Of a stretch of DNA of 64,000 nucleotides, positions 35,847 through 43,944 are shown in pieces; within the stretch, counting starts at the first letter, position 1; each line of letters opens with the position of its first letter. Position numbers and translations under genes: made by a program. Below the pieces are notes generated by a model. The model did not search any database and had not been told where the DNA came from. It was given only the letters and a program-made list of their open reading frames with translations. The stretch covers positions 62,001 through 126,000 of the forward strand of contig JALCUE010000001.1 in the NCBI GenBank assembly GCA_022655215.1. Reading direction: 5' to 3'. This stretch comes from Atopobiaceae bacterium (GTDB lineage: Bacteria > Actinomycetota > Coriobacteriia > Coriobacteriales > Atopobiaceae).

Positions 35847-35877
35847 CAAGAATCGGCCCAGAGGGAAGGGAGAGAGG

Positions 35878-36336
35878 ATGCTCAAGGACCTAGTGGAGGC
35901 TCCTCTGATTCAGCTCGGGATGACCGCCGCCGACTGGGAGGAAGCCGTTCGCGTGGCCGCCGCCCCGCTCGTGGAGAACGGAAAGGTGACCCCCGCCTAC
36001 GTCGACGACATCATCGTCGGCGCCAAGGAGCACGGACCGTACTTCGTCCTGACCGAGCACGTCGCGATGCCCCATGCGCGCCCCGAGTGCGGAGCGCTCG
36101 ACTCAGCCATCGGCATCACCACGCTCAAGACCCCAGTCGACTTCGGCAGCCCTGCCAACGACCCGGTCAAGTACCTGTTCTGCCTCTCCGCCAAGGATGA
36201 CGACGACCACATCGCCGCCCTCCAGTCTCTGGTGGAGCTTCTGGGCAACCCCGAGTTCTTCAAGGTGCTAGACGAGGCGACCTCCGCGGAGGACGTCCTC
36301 GAGTTCATCCGTAACGCTGAGGAAGGGACCGAATAA
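35878..36336 (+). CDS. PTS EIIA, mannitol/ascorbate-type
   Basis: 152-aa cytosolic PTS_EIIA_2-family subunit. The phospho-His is His66 in 'HVAMPHARPE'. It relays phosphate from HPr to the EIIB encoded next. ATG 35878 follows AAGGGAGAGAGG; in-frame codons further upstream fall inside the promoter-operator region. Its stop overlaps the EIIB start as TAATG, so the two are translated together. The set of separate EIIA, EIIB and UlaA-type EIIC is that of ascorbate (Ula) systems and of several uncharacterised sugar or sugar-acid PTSs. Confidence 0.9.
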   Translation: MLKDLVEAPLIQLGMTAADWEEAVRVAAAPLVENGKVTPAYVDDIIVGAKEHGPYFVLTEHVAMPHARPECGALDSAIGITTLKTPVDFGSPANDPVKYLFCLSAKDDDDHIAALQSLVELLGNPEFFKVLDEATSAEDVLEFIRNAEEGTE

Positions 36337-36638
36337 TGGCTAAGGAATACAAGGCTCTGGTGTGCTGCCGCGCCGGCATGGGCTCCTCGATGATGCTCAA
36401 GATCAAGGCGGACCAGGTCATCTCCGAGAACGACATGCCCATCAAGACCGAGCACGGCAACCTCGACTCGCTCAACGGCTTCACCGGTGACCTCGTGATC
36501 ACCATGTCCGACCTCACCGACGAGCTCTCCCGTGACCCCCGCGTCCCGTACGCGCTGGGCATCACCAACATCGTCGACAAGGTCGAGATCAAGCAGAAGC
36601 TCGACGAGTTCCTGGCCACCAAGGCCAACGAGGAGTAA
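36336..36638 (+). CDS. PTS EIIB, ascorbate/galactitol-type
   Basis: 100-aa phosphotransfer subunit of the lactose/ascorbate EIIB superfamily. The active Cys is Cys11 in 'CCRAGMGSSMM', equivalent to UlaB 'CGxGxGSS'; Cys10 beside it is an extra. The start codon shares a base with the EIIA stop. 120 bases separate it from EIIC. They contain a short G/C-rich inverted repeat and an AAGGAAGG site for the next gene. Confidence 0.9.
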   Translation: MAKEYKALVCCRAGMGSSMMLKIKADQVISENDMPIKTEHGNLDSLNGFTGDLVITMSDLTDELSRDPRVPYALGITNIVDKVEIKQKLDEFLATKANEE

Positions 36639-36758
36639 CCGGCTCCCATGGGTCGGCGGGCCCCCGACGGGGTCCCAAGTCAGGTGTCAAGGCGGGGTGC
36701 GCGCGAGGTCCGCGCTCCGTGAAGAGAGGGAACAACAGCAAAGGAAGGCGAGAACATC

Positions 36759-38063
36759 ATGCTAGACGCAGTATTGCAGGAGTGTCGCAACACGGCGCTC
36801 ATCATGGGCCTGATCGCGCTCATCGGTCTGCTTCTCCAGAAGAAGTCGGCCACCGACGTCATCAGCGGCACCGTGAAGACCGTCATCGGCTTCATGATCT
36901 TCAACGTGGGCTCCGCTTGGATGAGCGCCCGCGTCACCGAGTTCACCACGCTCTTCAACACGGGCTTCGGCATCCAGGGCGTCACCACCCAGGTCGAGGT
37001 CGCCACGGGCCTCGCGCTCAACACCTACGGCACCGAGGTCGCCGTGGTGATGGTGCTCGGCTTCATCTTCAACCTGCTCTTCGCCAAGTTCACCAAGTTC
37101 AAGGCCATCTTCCTCACCGGCCAGCACTTCCTGTACTTCTCCTGCGTGCTCGCCCTCGTCCTCATCGCCCTGGGCCTGCCCACTATGGTCGTCATGATCC
37201 TCGGCGGCATCATCCTCGGCTTCTGCGGCGCCGCCCTCCCCACGCTGTGCCAGCCGTTCATGAACAAGATCACCGGCGCCGACAACATCGCAATGGGCCA
37301 CTTCAACTGCATCGGCTATGCGGCCTCCGGCTACATCGGCAAGCTCTTCCAGAAGCAGGCCAAGCGTGACGAGGAGAAGGGTGAGGACGTCAAGAACCTC
37401 CCCAAGTTCTTCGAGCTCTTCCGTGACTTCGTCTTCTCCGTGGCCCTGTTCATGGTCGTGCTGTTCTACGTCGCCACGATCGCCTGCGTCGCCACCGGCA
37501 ACATGGATGCGGTGACCACCGTCATCAGCAAGTCGGCCTCCACCAACGACGTCTGGTTCATCTGGCCCCTCATCGAGGGCCTGCAGTTCGCGGCTGGCAT
37601 GAGCGTCCTCATCTACGGCGTCCGTCAGTTCATCGCAGAGATCACCGCTGCCTTCGTGGCCATCTCGGAGAAGTACATCCCCGACTCCAAGCCCGCAGTG
37701 GACTGCCCCGCCGTCTTCCCGTTCGCCCCTAACGCCGTCATGATCGGCTTCATCGGCTCCTTCGCCGGCGGCCTCGTCGCCATGGCGGCCATGGTCCTGC
37801 TCGGCAGCCCCGTCATCATGATCCCCGCAGCCGGCATCTGCTTCTTCTCCGGCGGCACCTGCGGCGTCTTCGGTCATGCCTACGGCGGATGGCGTGGAGC
37901 CCTGCTCGCCTCGTTCCTGATGGGCATCCTGCTGTGCGCCCTGCCCCTCGTCCTGTACCCTGCGTTCTCCGCACTGGGCATCGAGGGAGCCTCGTTCCCG
38001 AACATCGACTACAACATCGTCGGTTCGATCATCTACGGGGTCGGTCACCTGTTCGGTCTGTAG
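36759..38063 (+). CDS. PTS EIIC, UlaA/SgaT family
   Basis: 434-aa membrane permease of the ascorbate-type (AG superfamily) PTS. The N-terminus 'NTALIMGLIALIGLLLQKKS' and 'GTVKTVIGFMIFNVGSAWM' match the UlaA core. 'GHFNCIGYAASGYIGK' and 'FSGGTCGVFGHAYGGWRGA' mark the two transport repeats. About 11 hydrophobic helices are visible. Length is close to, but slightly below, E. coli UlaA. ATG 36759 has AAGGAAGG nine bases upstream. The true substrate is probably not ascorbate. UlaD/E/F/G-type enzymes are absent and three aldolases follow instead. Confidence 0.92.
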   Translation: MLDAVLQECRNTALIMGLIALIGLLLQKKSATDVISGTVKTVIGFMIFNVGSAWMSARVTEFTTLFNTGFGIQGVTTQVEVATGLALNTYGTEVAVVMVLGFIFNLLFAKFTKFKAIFLTGQHFLYFSCVLALVLIALGLPTMVVMILGGIILGFCGAALPTLCQPFMNKITGADNIAMGHFNCIGYAASGYIGKLFQKQAKRDEEKGEDVKNLPKFFELFRDFVFSVALFMVVLFYVATIACVATGNMDAVTTVISKSASTNDVWFIWPLIEGLQFAAGMSVLIYGVRQFIAEITAAFVAISEKYIPDSKPAVDCPAVFPFAPNAVMIGFIGSFAGGLVAMAAMVLLGSPVIMIPAAGICFFSGGTCGVFGHAYGGWRGALLASFLMGILLCALPLVLYPAFSALGIEGASFPNIDYNIVGSIIYGVGHLFGL

Positions 38064-38114
38064 GTCCTGAGTCACCGACCTGCGGGGCCACCTAGGCTCC
38101 GAAGGGTCCCATCG

Positions 38115-38146
38115 CGGAGCCCGGGACCCGAACGTCCCGGGCTCCG
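38115..38146 (+). terminator. Hairpin between EIIC and the HpcH aldolase
   Basis: CGGAGCCCGGGAC and GTCCCGGGCTCCG pair perfectly (13 bp) around CCGAAC, 52 bases after the EIIC stop and just before the next ribosome site. With no T-tract it may act as a partial terminator or RNA-stability element, lowering aldolase expression relative to the PTS. Confidence 0.55.
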
Positions 38147-38166
38147 TCGCGAGGAGGGGAGTGCAC

Positions 38167-38943
38167 ATGCCCGTTCCCGATCTCAAGCATCAGGCCGTGG
38201 GCCGCGCACAGGGAGGCCTTCTCGTCCAGGTCTGCGACACGCCCGCGATCATGCTCATGGCCCGCGACGCGGACCTCGACTTCGTCTTCTTCGACTGCGA
38301 GCACGGCGTGATTCCCTATGACCATCTCCATGACCTCATGCTCATGGGAAACGAGATGGGCATTCCCTCCCTGGTCCGTGCGGGGCAGCTCGCTCGGGTC
38401 GACGTCTCCCGCATCCTCGACTTCGGCGCCGCGGGCGTCATGGTCCCCATGATGGAGACGGCCGAGCAGGCCGAGCTCCTCGTGGCGTGGTCGAAGTACC
38501 CGCCCCTGGGACGTCGGAGCTACTCGGGCGGGGGATCGACGGCCTACGGGCCTTCCGGCGGCCACTCGACCAACATGGCCGCGGCCAATGACCTCGTCAT
38601 GGCGATCGCGCAGATCGAGACGGTCGAGGGCTGTGCCAACGCGGAGGCGATCTGCTCCGTCGAGGGCATCGACGCCGTGATCGTGGGTCCCTGTGACCTC
38701 GCCATCTCGCTCGGTACCCCCGATGACGTGGACACCGAGCGCGAGGCCGAGCTCATAGACCAGGTGGCCAAGGCCGCGCATGCGCATGGCTGCCTCTTCG
38801 GCATCATCGGCGGGAACGCCATGCTCGCCCGCCACGCCGACGAGGTCGACCTCATGGTCTCGGCCATCGACACCCATCTCCTGCGGGGCGCGCTGGCGAC
38901 ATCCGAGGCCGACTACGACTCGATCAGGGCGGACGCACGCTGA
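38167..38943 (+). CDS. HpcH/HpaI-type class II aldolase
   Basis: 258-aa metal-dependent aldolase of the citrate lyase beta/HpaI superfamily. These enzymes make or split 2-keto-3-deoxy acids into pyruvate and an aldehyde. 'DFVFFDCEHGVI' (base and substrate loop), 'LVRAGQLARVDVSRILDFGAAGVMVPMMETAEQAE' (Arg and metal Glu), 'AQIETVEGCANAEAI' and 'VGPCDLAISLG' (metal Asp) are all intact. ATG 38167 is preferred to GTG 38161 because of the GGAGGGG spacing. It is first of three aldolases in this operon. The specific acceptor, for example 2-keto-3-deoxy-L-rhamnonate or 2-keto-3-deoxyglucarate type, cannot be named. Confidence 0.9.
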   Translation: MPVPDLKHQAVGRAQGGLLVQVCDTPAIMLMARDADLDFVFFDCEHGVIPYDHLHDLMLMGNEMGIPSLVRAGQLARVDVSRILDFGAAGVMVPMMETAEQAELLVAWSKYPPLGRRSYSGGGSTAYGPSGGHSTNMAAANDLVMAIAQIETVEGCANAEAICSVEGIDAVIVGPCDLAISLGTPDDVDTEREAELIDQVAKAAHAHGCLFGIIGGNAMLARHADEVDLMVSAIDTHLLRGALATSEADYDSIRADAR

Positions 38944-38985
38944 CATATCGAATGAATACCATCACACGAGCTTGGAGTGAATGAC

Positions 38986-39594
38986 ATGAGCACTGACGCA
39001 CAGAGGGTCGACGAGTTCCTCTCCATCATGAAGGACCAGGTGGAGACCTACGGTGCCGACATCGACCACGACGCCATCTCGAAGGCGAAGCAGATCATCC
39101 TCGACTCCGAGGCGAAGGGCGGCCGCGTCCACGTGACGGGGATCGGCAAGCCGGGCCATGTGGCCGGCTATGTCGCATCGCTGCTCTCGAGCACGGGCAC
39201 CCCCACCTACGAGCTTCACGGCACCGAGGCCGTCCATGGCTCCTCGGGCCAGGTGCTCCCCGGCGACGTGGTGATCGCCATCTCCAACAGCGGCGAGACC
39301 GCCGAGCTCAAGGCGACCGTCACGACGCTCAAGAGGAACGGGGCCAAGATCATATCGGTCACGGGCAACCCCGACAGCTGGCTCGCGTCCGAGGGCGACG
39401 TCGCCCTCATCGCAGGTGTCAAGGAGGAGGGCGACCCCATGAACAAGCCGCCCCGTGCCTCCATCATCGTGGAGGTCCTCGAGCTCCAGTGCCTGTCGAT
39501 ACTCCTCCAGGAGGAGTATGGCCTCACGCCCGAGAAGTACGTCACGTGGCACCCGGGCGGAAGCCTGGGCGCGTCCATCCGCGAGGGAAGGTAG
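38986..39594 (+). CDS. SIS-domain sugar-phosphate isomerase (KdsD-like)
   Basis: 202-aa single SIS domain, without the CBS pair of E. coli KdsD. 'VTGIGKPGHVAGYVASLLSSTGTP' and 'AISNSGETAELK' bind the sugar phosphate. 'WHPGGSLG' near the C-terminus is diagnostic of arabinose-5-phosphate isomerase and close relatives, including GutQ. In this operon it likely interconverts an aldose and ketose phosphate made by the PTS. Since there is no lipopolysaccharide pathway nearby, catabolic use fits better than Kdo synthesis. ATG 38986 follows GGAG by eight bases; a GTG three codons earlier is possible. Stop and next start are adjacent (TAGATG). Confidence 0.88.
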   Translation: MSTDAQRVDEFLSIMKDQVETYGADIDHDAISKAKQIILDSEAKGGRVHVTGIGKPGHVAGYVASLLSSTGTPTYELHGTEAVHGSSGQVLPGDVVIAISNSGETAELKATVTTLKRNGAKIISVTGNPDSWLASEGDVALIAGVKEEGDPMNKPPRASIIVEVLELQCLSILLQEEYGLTPEKYVTWHPGGSLGASIREGR

Positions 39595-40494
39595 ATGCCG
39601 ATGTCGCGCTTCTCCGGAATCATCACCCCCATGGTCACGCCGTTCAACCGCGACGCCGACCAGACCATCAACTACGATGCCGCCGACGAGCTCATCGAGA
39701 AGCTCATCGCCGGTGGCGTGTCGGGCATCTTCATCTTCGGATCAAACGGTGAGTTCCACGTCGTCACCGAGGCCGAGAAGCTTGACTTCGCCGAGTTCGT
39801 CATCGCCAAGGTCGCCCATCGCGTCCCCGTCTACGTGGGCACGGGCTGCTGCTCGACGCGTGAGACGATCCGTCTCTCGCAGGAGATGGAGGCCCTCGGC
39901 GCCGACTGCCTCTCCGTCATCAACCCCTACTTCATCCAGCCAACCGATGACGAGATCGTGGACCACTACACCGCCGTCGCCGGCAGCGTCCGCATCCCCG
40001 TCATGCTCTACAACATCCCCAAGACCACGGGCAAGAACCTCTCGAAGGAGGTCGTCTCCAAGCTGGCCACGCTGGACAACGTCGCCGGCATCAAGGACAG
40101 CTCGGGAGACATGGACAACCTCGCCGACTACCTCGACGCGGCCGACGGGCACGACATGGAGGTCCTCGTGGGATCGGACTCCAAGATCGCCAAGGCGGTG
40201 GGCATGGGCGCCACGGCGGCCATCGCCGGGACGTCGAACCTCATCACGGAGCAGGTCGTGAGCCTGTACGATGCCGCGGCCGAGGGCCGCGACACCACGG
40301 AGCTCCAGGCCGCGCTCGAGCCGCTGCGTGACGTCCTCCATCTCGGGACGGTACCATCGATGCTCAAGCGCTCGGTCGAGCTCTCGGGTATCGCGGTCGG
40401 CCCGGCGCGCTTCCCGGCGTCCGATTCGACGCCCGAGAAGGACGAGAAGATCAAGGGGATGCTGGGCTACTACGGCATTCCCGTGAGGGGATAG
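39595..40494 (+). CDS. DHDPS/N-acetylneuraminate lyase-family aldolase
   Basis: 299-aa class I (Schiff-base) aldolase. 'FGSNGEFHVVTEAEK' is the pyruvate-carboxylate loop (GSNGE rather than the GTTGE of DapA). 'MLYNIPKTTGKNLS' carries the conserved Tyr. 'VAGIKDSSGD' carries the Schiff-base Lys. It is more like the 2-keto-3-deoxy-gluconate, 5-keto-4-deoxyglucarate and NAL side of the family than true DapA, and no lysine genes are nearby. It starts immediately after the isomerase stop. ATG 39601 is an alternative start. Second aldolase of the operon. Confidence 0.88.
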   Translation: MPMSRFSGIITPMVTPFNRDADQTINYDAADELIEKLIAGGVSGIFIFGSNGEFHVVTEAEKLDFAEFVIAKVAHRVPVYVGTGCCSTRETIRLSQEMEALGADCLSVINPYFIQPTDDEIVDHYTAVAGSVRIPVMLYNIPKTTGKNLSKEVVSKLATLDNVAGIKDSSGDMDNLADYLDAADGHDMEVLVGSDSKIAKAVGMGATAAIAGTSNLITEQVVSLYDAAAEGRDTTELQAALEPLRDVLHLGTVPSMLKRSVELSGIAVGPARFPASDSTPEKDEKIKGMLGYYGIPVRG

Positions 40495-40508
40495 GTAGGT
40501 CTGCGGAC

Positions 40509-41123
40509 ATGGCGAGCGAAGACAAGGCACGCGGCGCGAGCAAGGACGAGGCGACGGAGACGGAGGACGGCGAGGTCCGCGTCACGTCAGATGACGACCA
40601 GATCGAGGACTCGCGCGTCGACCTCGACGGCGTCCAGCTTACGATCCCGGAGGACCGTCGGAGGCTCGCCCTCTACGCCGCACTGGACGTGTTCGCCGTC
40701 ATCGGCCTGCTCATCCTCATGTGGCTCGGGCTGGCCTTCGGGTCGCAGGGCATCATATGGGCATACCTGGTGAGCCTGCTCGCCCTCGCCGCATGCTGGT
40801 TCACGTTCCGTCCCTGCTTCAAGTTCGTGGGCAAGCTCATGCGTCACGTCGGCGTGTGCGACTTCTGCGCCGACGAGCTCGTGGTCCACGTCACCTCGAA
40901 GAAGGACGACGTCATCCCCTACGGGCGGATACGGGACGCGCAGATCGTCCGCGAGCCCAAGGCCATACGCCTCCTGCTCACGGGGGAGTGGGTCACCCAC
41001 CCTGCGGGGGTCTATTACGTGGGGATCGCCTATCCGTTCCAGCCCGAGCTCCTCGACGGGTTGGAGGCCGAGCTGCGTGACGTGCTCAAGGCCAATCACG
41101 TGAAGCTGAGGAAGCAGGCATAG
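40509..41123 (+). CDS. Membrane protein with PH-like domain
   Basis: 204 aa. The first 55 residues are acidic and disordered ('DDDQIEDSRVDLDG'). Two helices at about 60-80 and 85-102 form a hairpin in the membrane. The soluble C-terminal 90 residues ('FCADELVVHVTSKKDDVIPYGRI', 'VYYVGIAYPF') look like a bacterial PH (DUF304-type) domain. It lies 14 bases after one aldolase and 67 bases before the next, same strand, so it is probably co-transcribed. Its role in a sugar-acid operon is unclear. Confidence 0.78.
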   Translation: MASEDKARGASKDEATETEDGEVRVTSDDDQIEDSRVDLDGVQLTIPEDRRRLALYAALDVFAVIGLLILMWLGLAFGSQGIIWAYLVSLLALAACWFTFRPCFKFVGKLMRHVGVCDFCADELVVHVTSKKDDVIPYGRIRDAQIVREPKAIRLLLTGEWVTHPAGVYYVGIAYPFQPELLDGLEAELRDVLKANHVKLRKQA

Positions 41124-41190
41124 CCCGAGGGGCACCTGCGCATACGAGACATCATCCGCGGGGCCGCGTGCCTCGCAAGGAGGAGGAAGC

Positions 41191-41832
41191 ATGAGAATGC
41201 AGAAGGCCGAGGTCACCCAGAGGATCGCCGATTGCGGAGCGATGGCGGTCGTGCGCGTCCCCACCGTGGAGCGCGGCATCGAGATCGCCCGCGGCTGCAT
41301 CGACGGAGGCGTTGACGTCCTCGAGATCAGCTACACGCTCCCGAACGCCGGCGACGTCATCTCCGGCATCAAGGCGGAGTTCGGCGACGATGTCGTGATC
41401 GGTGCCGGAACCGTGATGGACGCCACCACGGCTCGTCTCGCCATCATGGCCGGCGCGCAGTTCATGGTGGCGAACTGCCTGTCCGAGGAGGTGGCCACCA
41501 CCTGCAACCGCTATCAGACCCCCTATGCTCCCGGCTGCACCACCATCACCGAGGCCGTCCATGGCATGGAGATCGGCGCGGCGTTCATCAAGTGCTTCCC
41601 GATCTCCGACTTCTACGGGCCGAAGCTCGTGAGCGTCTTCAAGACGCCCACGCCGTTCATGCCCATCCTCGCCTCCGGTGGCATCAACCTGGAGAACCTC
41701 GCCGACTACGTGAGCCGCGGGGTGGACTGCTGCGGGTTCGGCGGCCTTCTCACCAAGGGATCGTCTGCCGACATCGCCAAGAACGCAGCGGCCATCAGGA
41801 AGGTCATCGACGAGACCCGCGCGGGGATGTAG
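41191..41832 (+). CDS. eda: KDPG/KHG aldolase
   Basis: 213-aa class I aldolase that cleaves 2-keto-3-deoxy-6-phosphogluconate to pyruvate and glyceraldehyde 3-phosphate, or the related KDPGal. 'VLEISYTLPNAG' holds the catalytic Glu (in E. coli Eda 'VLEVTLRT'). 'YAPGCTTITE' is the phosphate-side loop and 'AAFIKCFPISDFYGPKLV' carries the Schiff-base Lys. ATG 41191 follows AAGGAGGAGG. It is the last gene before a strong terminator. No Entner-Doudoroff dehydratase (edd) accompanies it, so the KDPG-type substrate must come from other reactions in the operon or cell. Confidence 0.92.
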   Translation: MRMQKAEVTQRIADCGAMAVVRVPTVERGIEIARGCIDGGVDVLEISYTLPNAGDVISGIKAEFGDDVVIGAGTVMDATTARLAIMAGAQFMVANCLSEEVATTCNRYQTPYAPGCTTITEAVHGMEIGAAFIKCFPISDFYGPKLVSVFKTPTPFMPILASGGINLENLADYVSRGVDCCGFGGLLTKGSSADIAKNAAAIRKVIDETRAGM

Positions 41833-41876
41833 CCCCGAATCCACCATGTGAGCGGCTCAATGTGAGTCATGAGCGA

Positions 41877-41912
41877 AAGGGCGGGAGCTGCCATGTGGTG
41901 GCTCCCGCCCTT
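41877..41912. terminator. Bidirectional rho-independent terminator
   Basis: AAGGGCGGGAGC and GCTCCCGCCCTT form a 12-bp perfect stem with a 12-base loop. It is followed by CTTCCTGTCG, and preceded by A residues for the opposite strand. It closes the sugar-acid operon and, from the other side, the zinc-ribbon gene. Confidence 0.8.
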
Positions 41913-41948
41913 CTTCCTGTCGCCATGGATCCCTCTGCCGCGCGTTTC

Positions 41949-42854
41949 CTACCTTGCGATGGGCGAAGGTGTGACGTTCTCCTTCCTGTGCTGCATGACA
42001 TGCCAGACGATGAGGGCGACCGAGACGATGAGCACGATCCAACAGGCCGGCGTGACCGTCAGGATGTGCGACATCAAGGCACAGTACTGGTTGCCGGCGA
42101 CGTCAATGTAGAAGGAGTCGCCAAGATCGATGGGTTGTGCGGAGTTCAGGTCGATGCCAGCGGTCAAGGCTGAGGCGATGGCGGAGTTCGCCACCATGAT
42201 GGCGGCGATCGTGAGCAGGGCGGTGAGCCCGTCCAACACGGGGGCCACGAGCGGGCGGGAGAGTCTGCTCGACTGACGTGCGGTGGCATCCGCCCTCATC
42301 CGGAACCAGTCGAGGAGCGTGAGCACCGTCGAGATGACGGCCACCACCCAGAGCACGCAGAGCGCGATCGCTGCGAAGAACGCGCAGACCTGTGGGATGT
42401 AGTCCTTGAGATATGGCGTCATGTCGTTGAGGTGGCCAATGAGCGTCTGGAGTAGCGAGATCCCCATTCCCAGCAGAGCGGGGAGGGAGAACGACCCGAC
42501 CGATGCGCTTCCGATGATGGAGAACAGCGTGTCGAGGTCGCTCGAGTAGAAAGCCCGGTCCGCTGCATTTGAGGAGGAGAAGTCGGAAAGAAGAGGCGCC
42601 TTGAAGCTTGCGAGGGTGCTTCCGAACCTGGATGCATCGAACGTGATCCAGCCCAAGGGCAGGCAGATGATGAGCACCGCCAGGGCGATGGCGGGGAGGT
42701 TGGGCACTATCTGAGCCAGGATGGCGGAGGCATCGATGGTGCGTCGAGTGGCCGGAGCCTTCGCCACGGGCTGGGAGGTCCCCAGGGTCGTGCCGCACTT
42801 GGAACAGAACCGGGCGCCATCGGGGAGCTGGGCGCCGCACTTTGGACAGAACAT
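41949..42854 (-). CDS. Zinc-ribbon multi-helix membrane protein A
   Basis: 301 aa. The N-terminal zinc ribbon 'CPKCG...FCSKCG' (residues 3-21) is followed by a basic linker. Helices lie near residues 52-72, 120-140, 155-180, 205-225 and 268-290. The extracellular loop between the first two is Ser/Asp-rich. No enzymatic motif is visible. ATG 42854 follows AAGGAGGG by eight bases. It is downstream of a close paralogue (next entry), 34 bases apart on the same strand, so they form a two-gene operon. Family unknown. Confidence 0.82.
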   Translation of the reverse strand: MFCPKCGAQLPDGARFCSKCGTTLGTSQPVAKAPATRRTIDASAILAQIVPNLPAIALAVLIICLPLGWITFDASRFGSTLASFKAPLLSDFSSSNAADRAFYSSDLDTLFSIIGSASVGSFSLPALLGMGISLLQTLIGHLNDMTPYLKDYIPQVCAFFAAIALCVLWVVAVISTVLTLLDWFRMRADATARQSSRLSRPLVAPVLDGLTALLTIAAIMVANSAIASALTAGIDLNSAQPIDLGDSFYIDVAGNQYCALMSHILTVTPACWIVLIVSVALIVWHVMQHRKENVTPSPIAR

Positions 42855-42888
42855 GAGGGGGTCCCTCCTTGGGATTCGGTCTTCTCGT

Positions 42889-43755
42889 CTACCTTGCCTG
42901 GGCCTGATGACGCGCCTGCGCGAAGAACGCGAGGTTCCAGGCGCAGGCCAGCGTGGCCAGGATGAACGTGATCCAACAGAAGGGCGTGACGCCGCCGCTC
43001 GTGATCCCGTAGAGGGAGTTGGGAAGGGCCAGGCCGAAGGTGGTGACGATGCCGCCAGCGTTGACGAGGCACAGAAGCGAGGCGAGTGCGGGGAGGGCGA
43101 AGCAGATTCCGACCACGAGGCGCTTCCTCGGGTCGACCATGCTGGTCCTGGTCGTGACGATGGCCACAGGCAGGGCGAGAAGCGAGAGATACCACAGCAG
43201 GCTCATGAGCCCCACCACGAACGACTGACCTCCGAGTGTCGAGAGAGATGAATCAATAAACGACTCAGACGAGCTTAGAACCGTGGTATATGAGCTCGAT
43301 GTCACGCCGGCCGCTTGTGCGGTATCGGTATTGAGCAGATCGACCATCTTCCCGATTGAGTCCTTGCCCCAGGAATAGAAGGATCCCAGGCTATCGTAGG
43401 CCTGCGAGGCGGCGGGGACCGATATGGGAATGAGGTCTGCATCGCCCTGGGCGGTGCACTGGAGCCACCCAAGGGGCAGCATGCAGATCAGGATGACGGC
43501 GATGATCGTCATGACCAGCTTGGGCCTCTTGTCATCGACGAACACTGCGCTCGTGGTGGCCATCCCGGTCGGCATCATGCTGCGCTGGGGCGGTATGTGG
43601 CTCGTCGTGGGACGTGCGCTGGACATGGGCACTGCCGTGGCCGTCGCTGCTGGTGCAGCCTGCCCTTGGTTGGCGAAGGCACGTAGGTCTGCTCCGCAGT
43701 TGCCGCAGAACGCCACCCCGTCCTCCTGCTTGGAACCACATTCTGGACAGAACAT
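42889..43755 (-). CDS. Zinc-ribbon multi-helix membrane protein B
   Basis: 288 aa. The ribbon 'CPECG...FCGNCG' (residues 3-21) is followed by a Thr/Ser linker. The hydrophobic segments are near residues 75-95, 165-190, 205-225 and 245-265, in the same plan as protein A, including the conserved 'LPLGW' after the first helix. The two are therefore likely duplicates. ATG 43755 follows GGGGGATC; the frame is open 22 codons further up but without a ribosome site. A role in stress response or envelope sensing is possible; unproven. Confidence 0.82.
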   Translation of the reverse strand: MFCPECGSKQEDGVAFCGNCGADLRAFANQGQAAPAATATAVPMSSARPTTSHIPPQRSMMPTGMATTSAVFVDDKRPKLVMTIIAVILICMLPLGWLQCTAQGDADLIPISVPAASQAYDSLGSFYSWGKDSIGKMVDLLNTDTAQAAGVTSSSYTTVLSSSESFIDSSLSTLGGQSFVVGLMSLLWYLSLLALPVAIVTTRTSMVDPRKRLVVGICFALPALASLLCLVNAGGIVTTFGLALPNSLYGITSGGVTPFCWITFILATLACAWNLAFFAQARHQAQAR

Positions 43756-43872
43756 CCTTCTGATCCCCCTATCAGTCGGCCGTGGCGCCCTTTCAGGCGC
43801 CTTTTGTGGAGCATAGCGCAACGGGATCGTGACGCCTGGCGTCCTAAGGTCGTCCTTCTATTCAAAAAACGT

Positions 43873-43900
43873 TTTACCTGAATGGGTTAACGGTTAGAAT
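43873..43900 (+). promoter_or_regulatory. Promoter of the membrane diguanylate cyclase gene
   Basis: TTTACC (43873-43878, 4/6 to TTGACA) and TAGAAT (43895-43900) are separated by 16 bases. The palindrome AAAACGTTTT (43865-43874) overlaps the -35, and another AAAACGT lies at 43903-43909. This pair of sites could be an operator. It is a prediction only. Confidence 0.45.
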
Positions 43901-43944
43901 CGAAAACGTCACGGGCCATCGGCCCGACCAGGAGGAGAGTTCAC

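Noticed and set aside
36759-38063. Calling the Ula-type PTS an ascorbate transporter
   Set aside because: None of the enzymes of ascorbate breakdown (UlaD, UlaE, UlaF, UlaG) is present; three aldolases follow instead.
36762-38186. Minus-strand frame of 474 codons
   Set aside because: It mirrors the UlaA-type EIIC gene, is extremely rich in Asp/Glu/Gly/His, and is the shadow of a membrane protein with GC-rich third positions.
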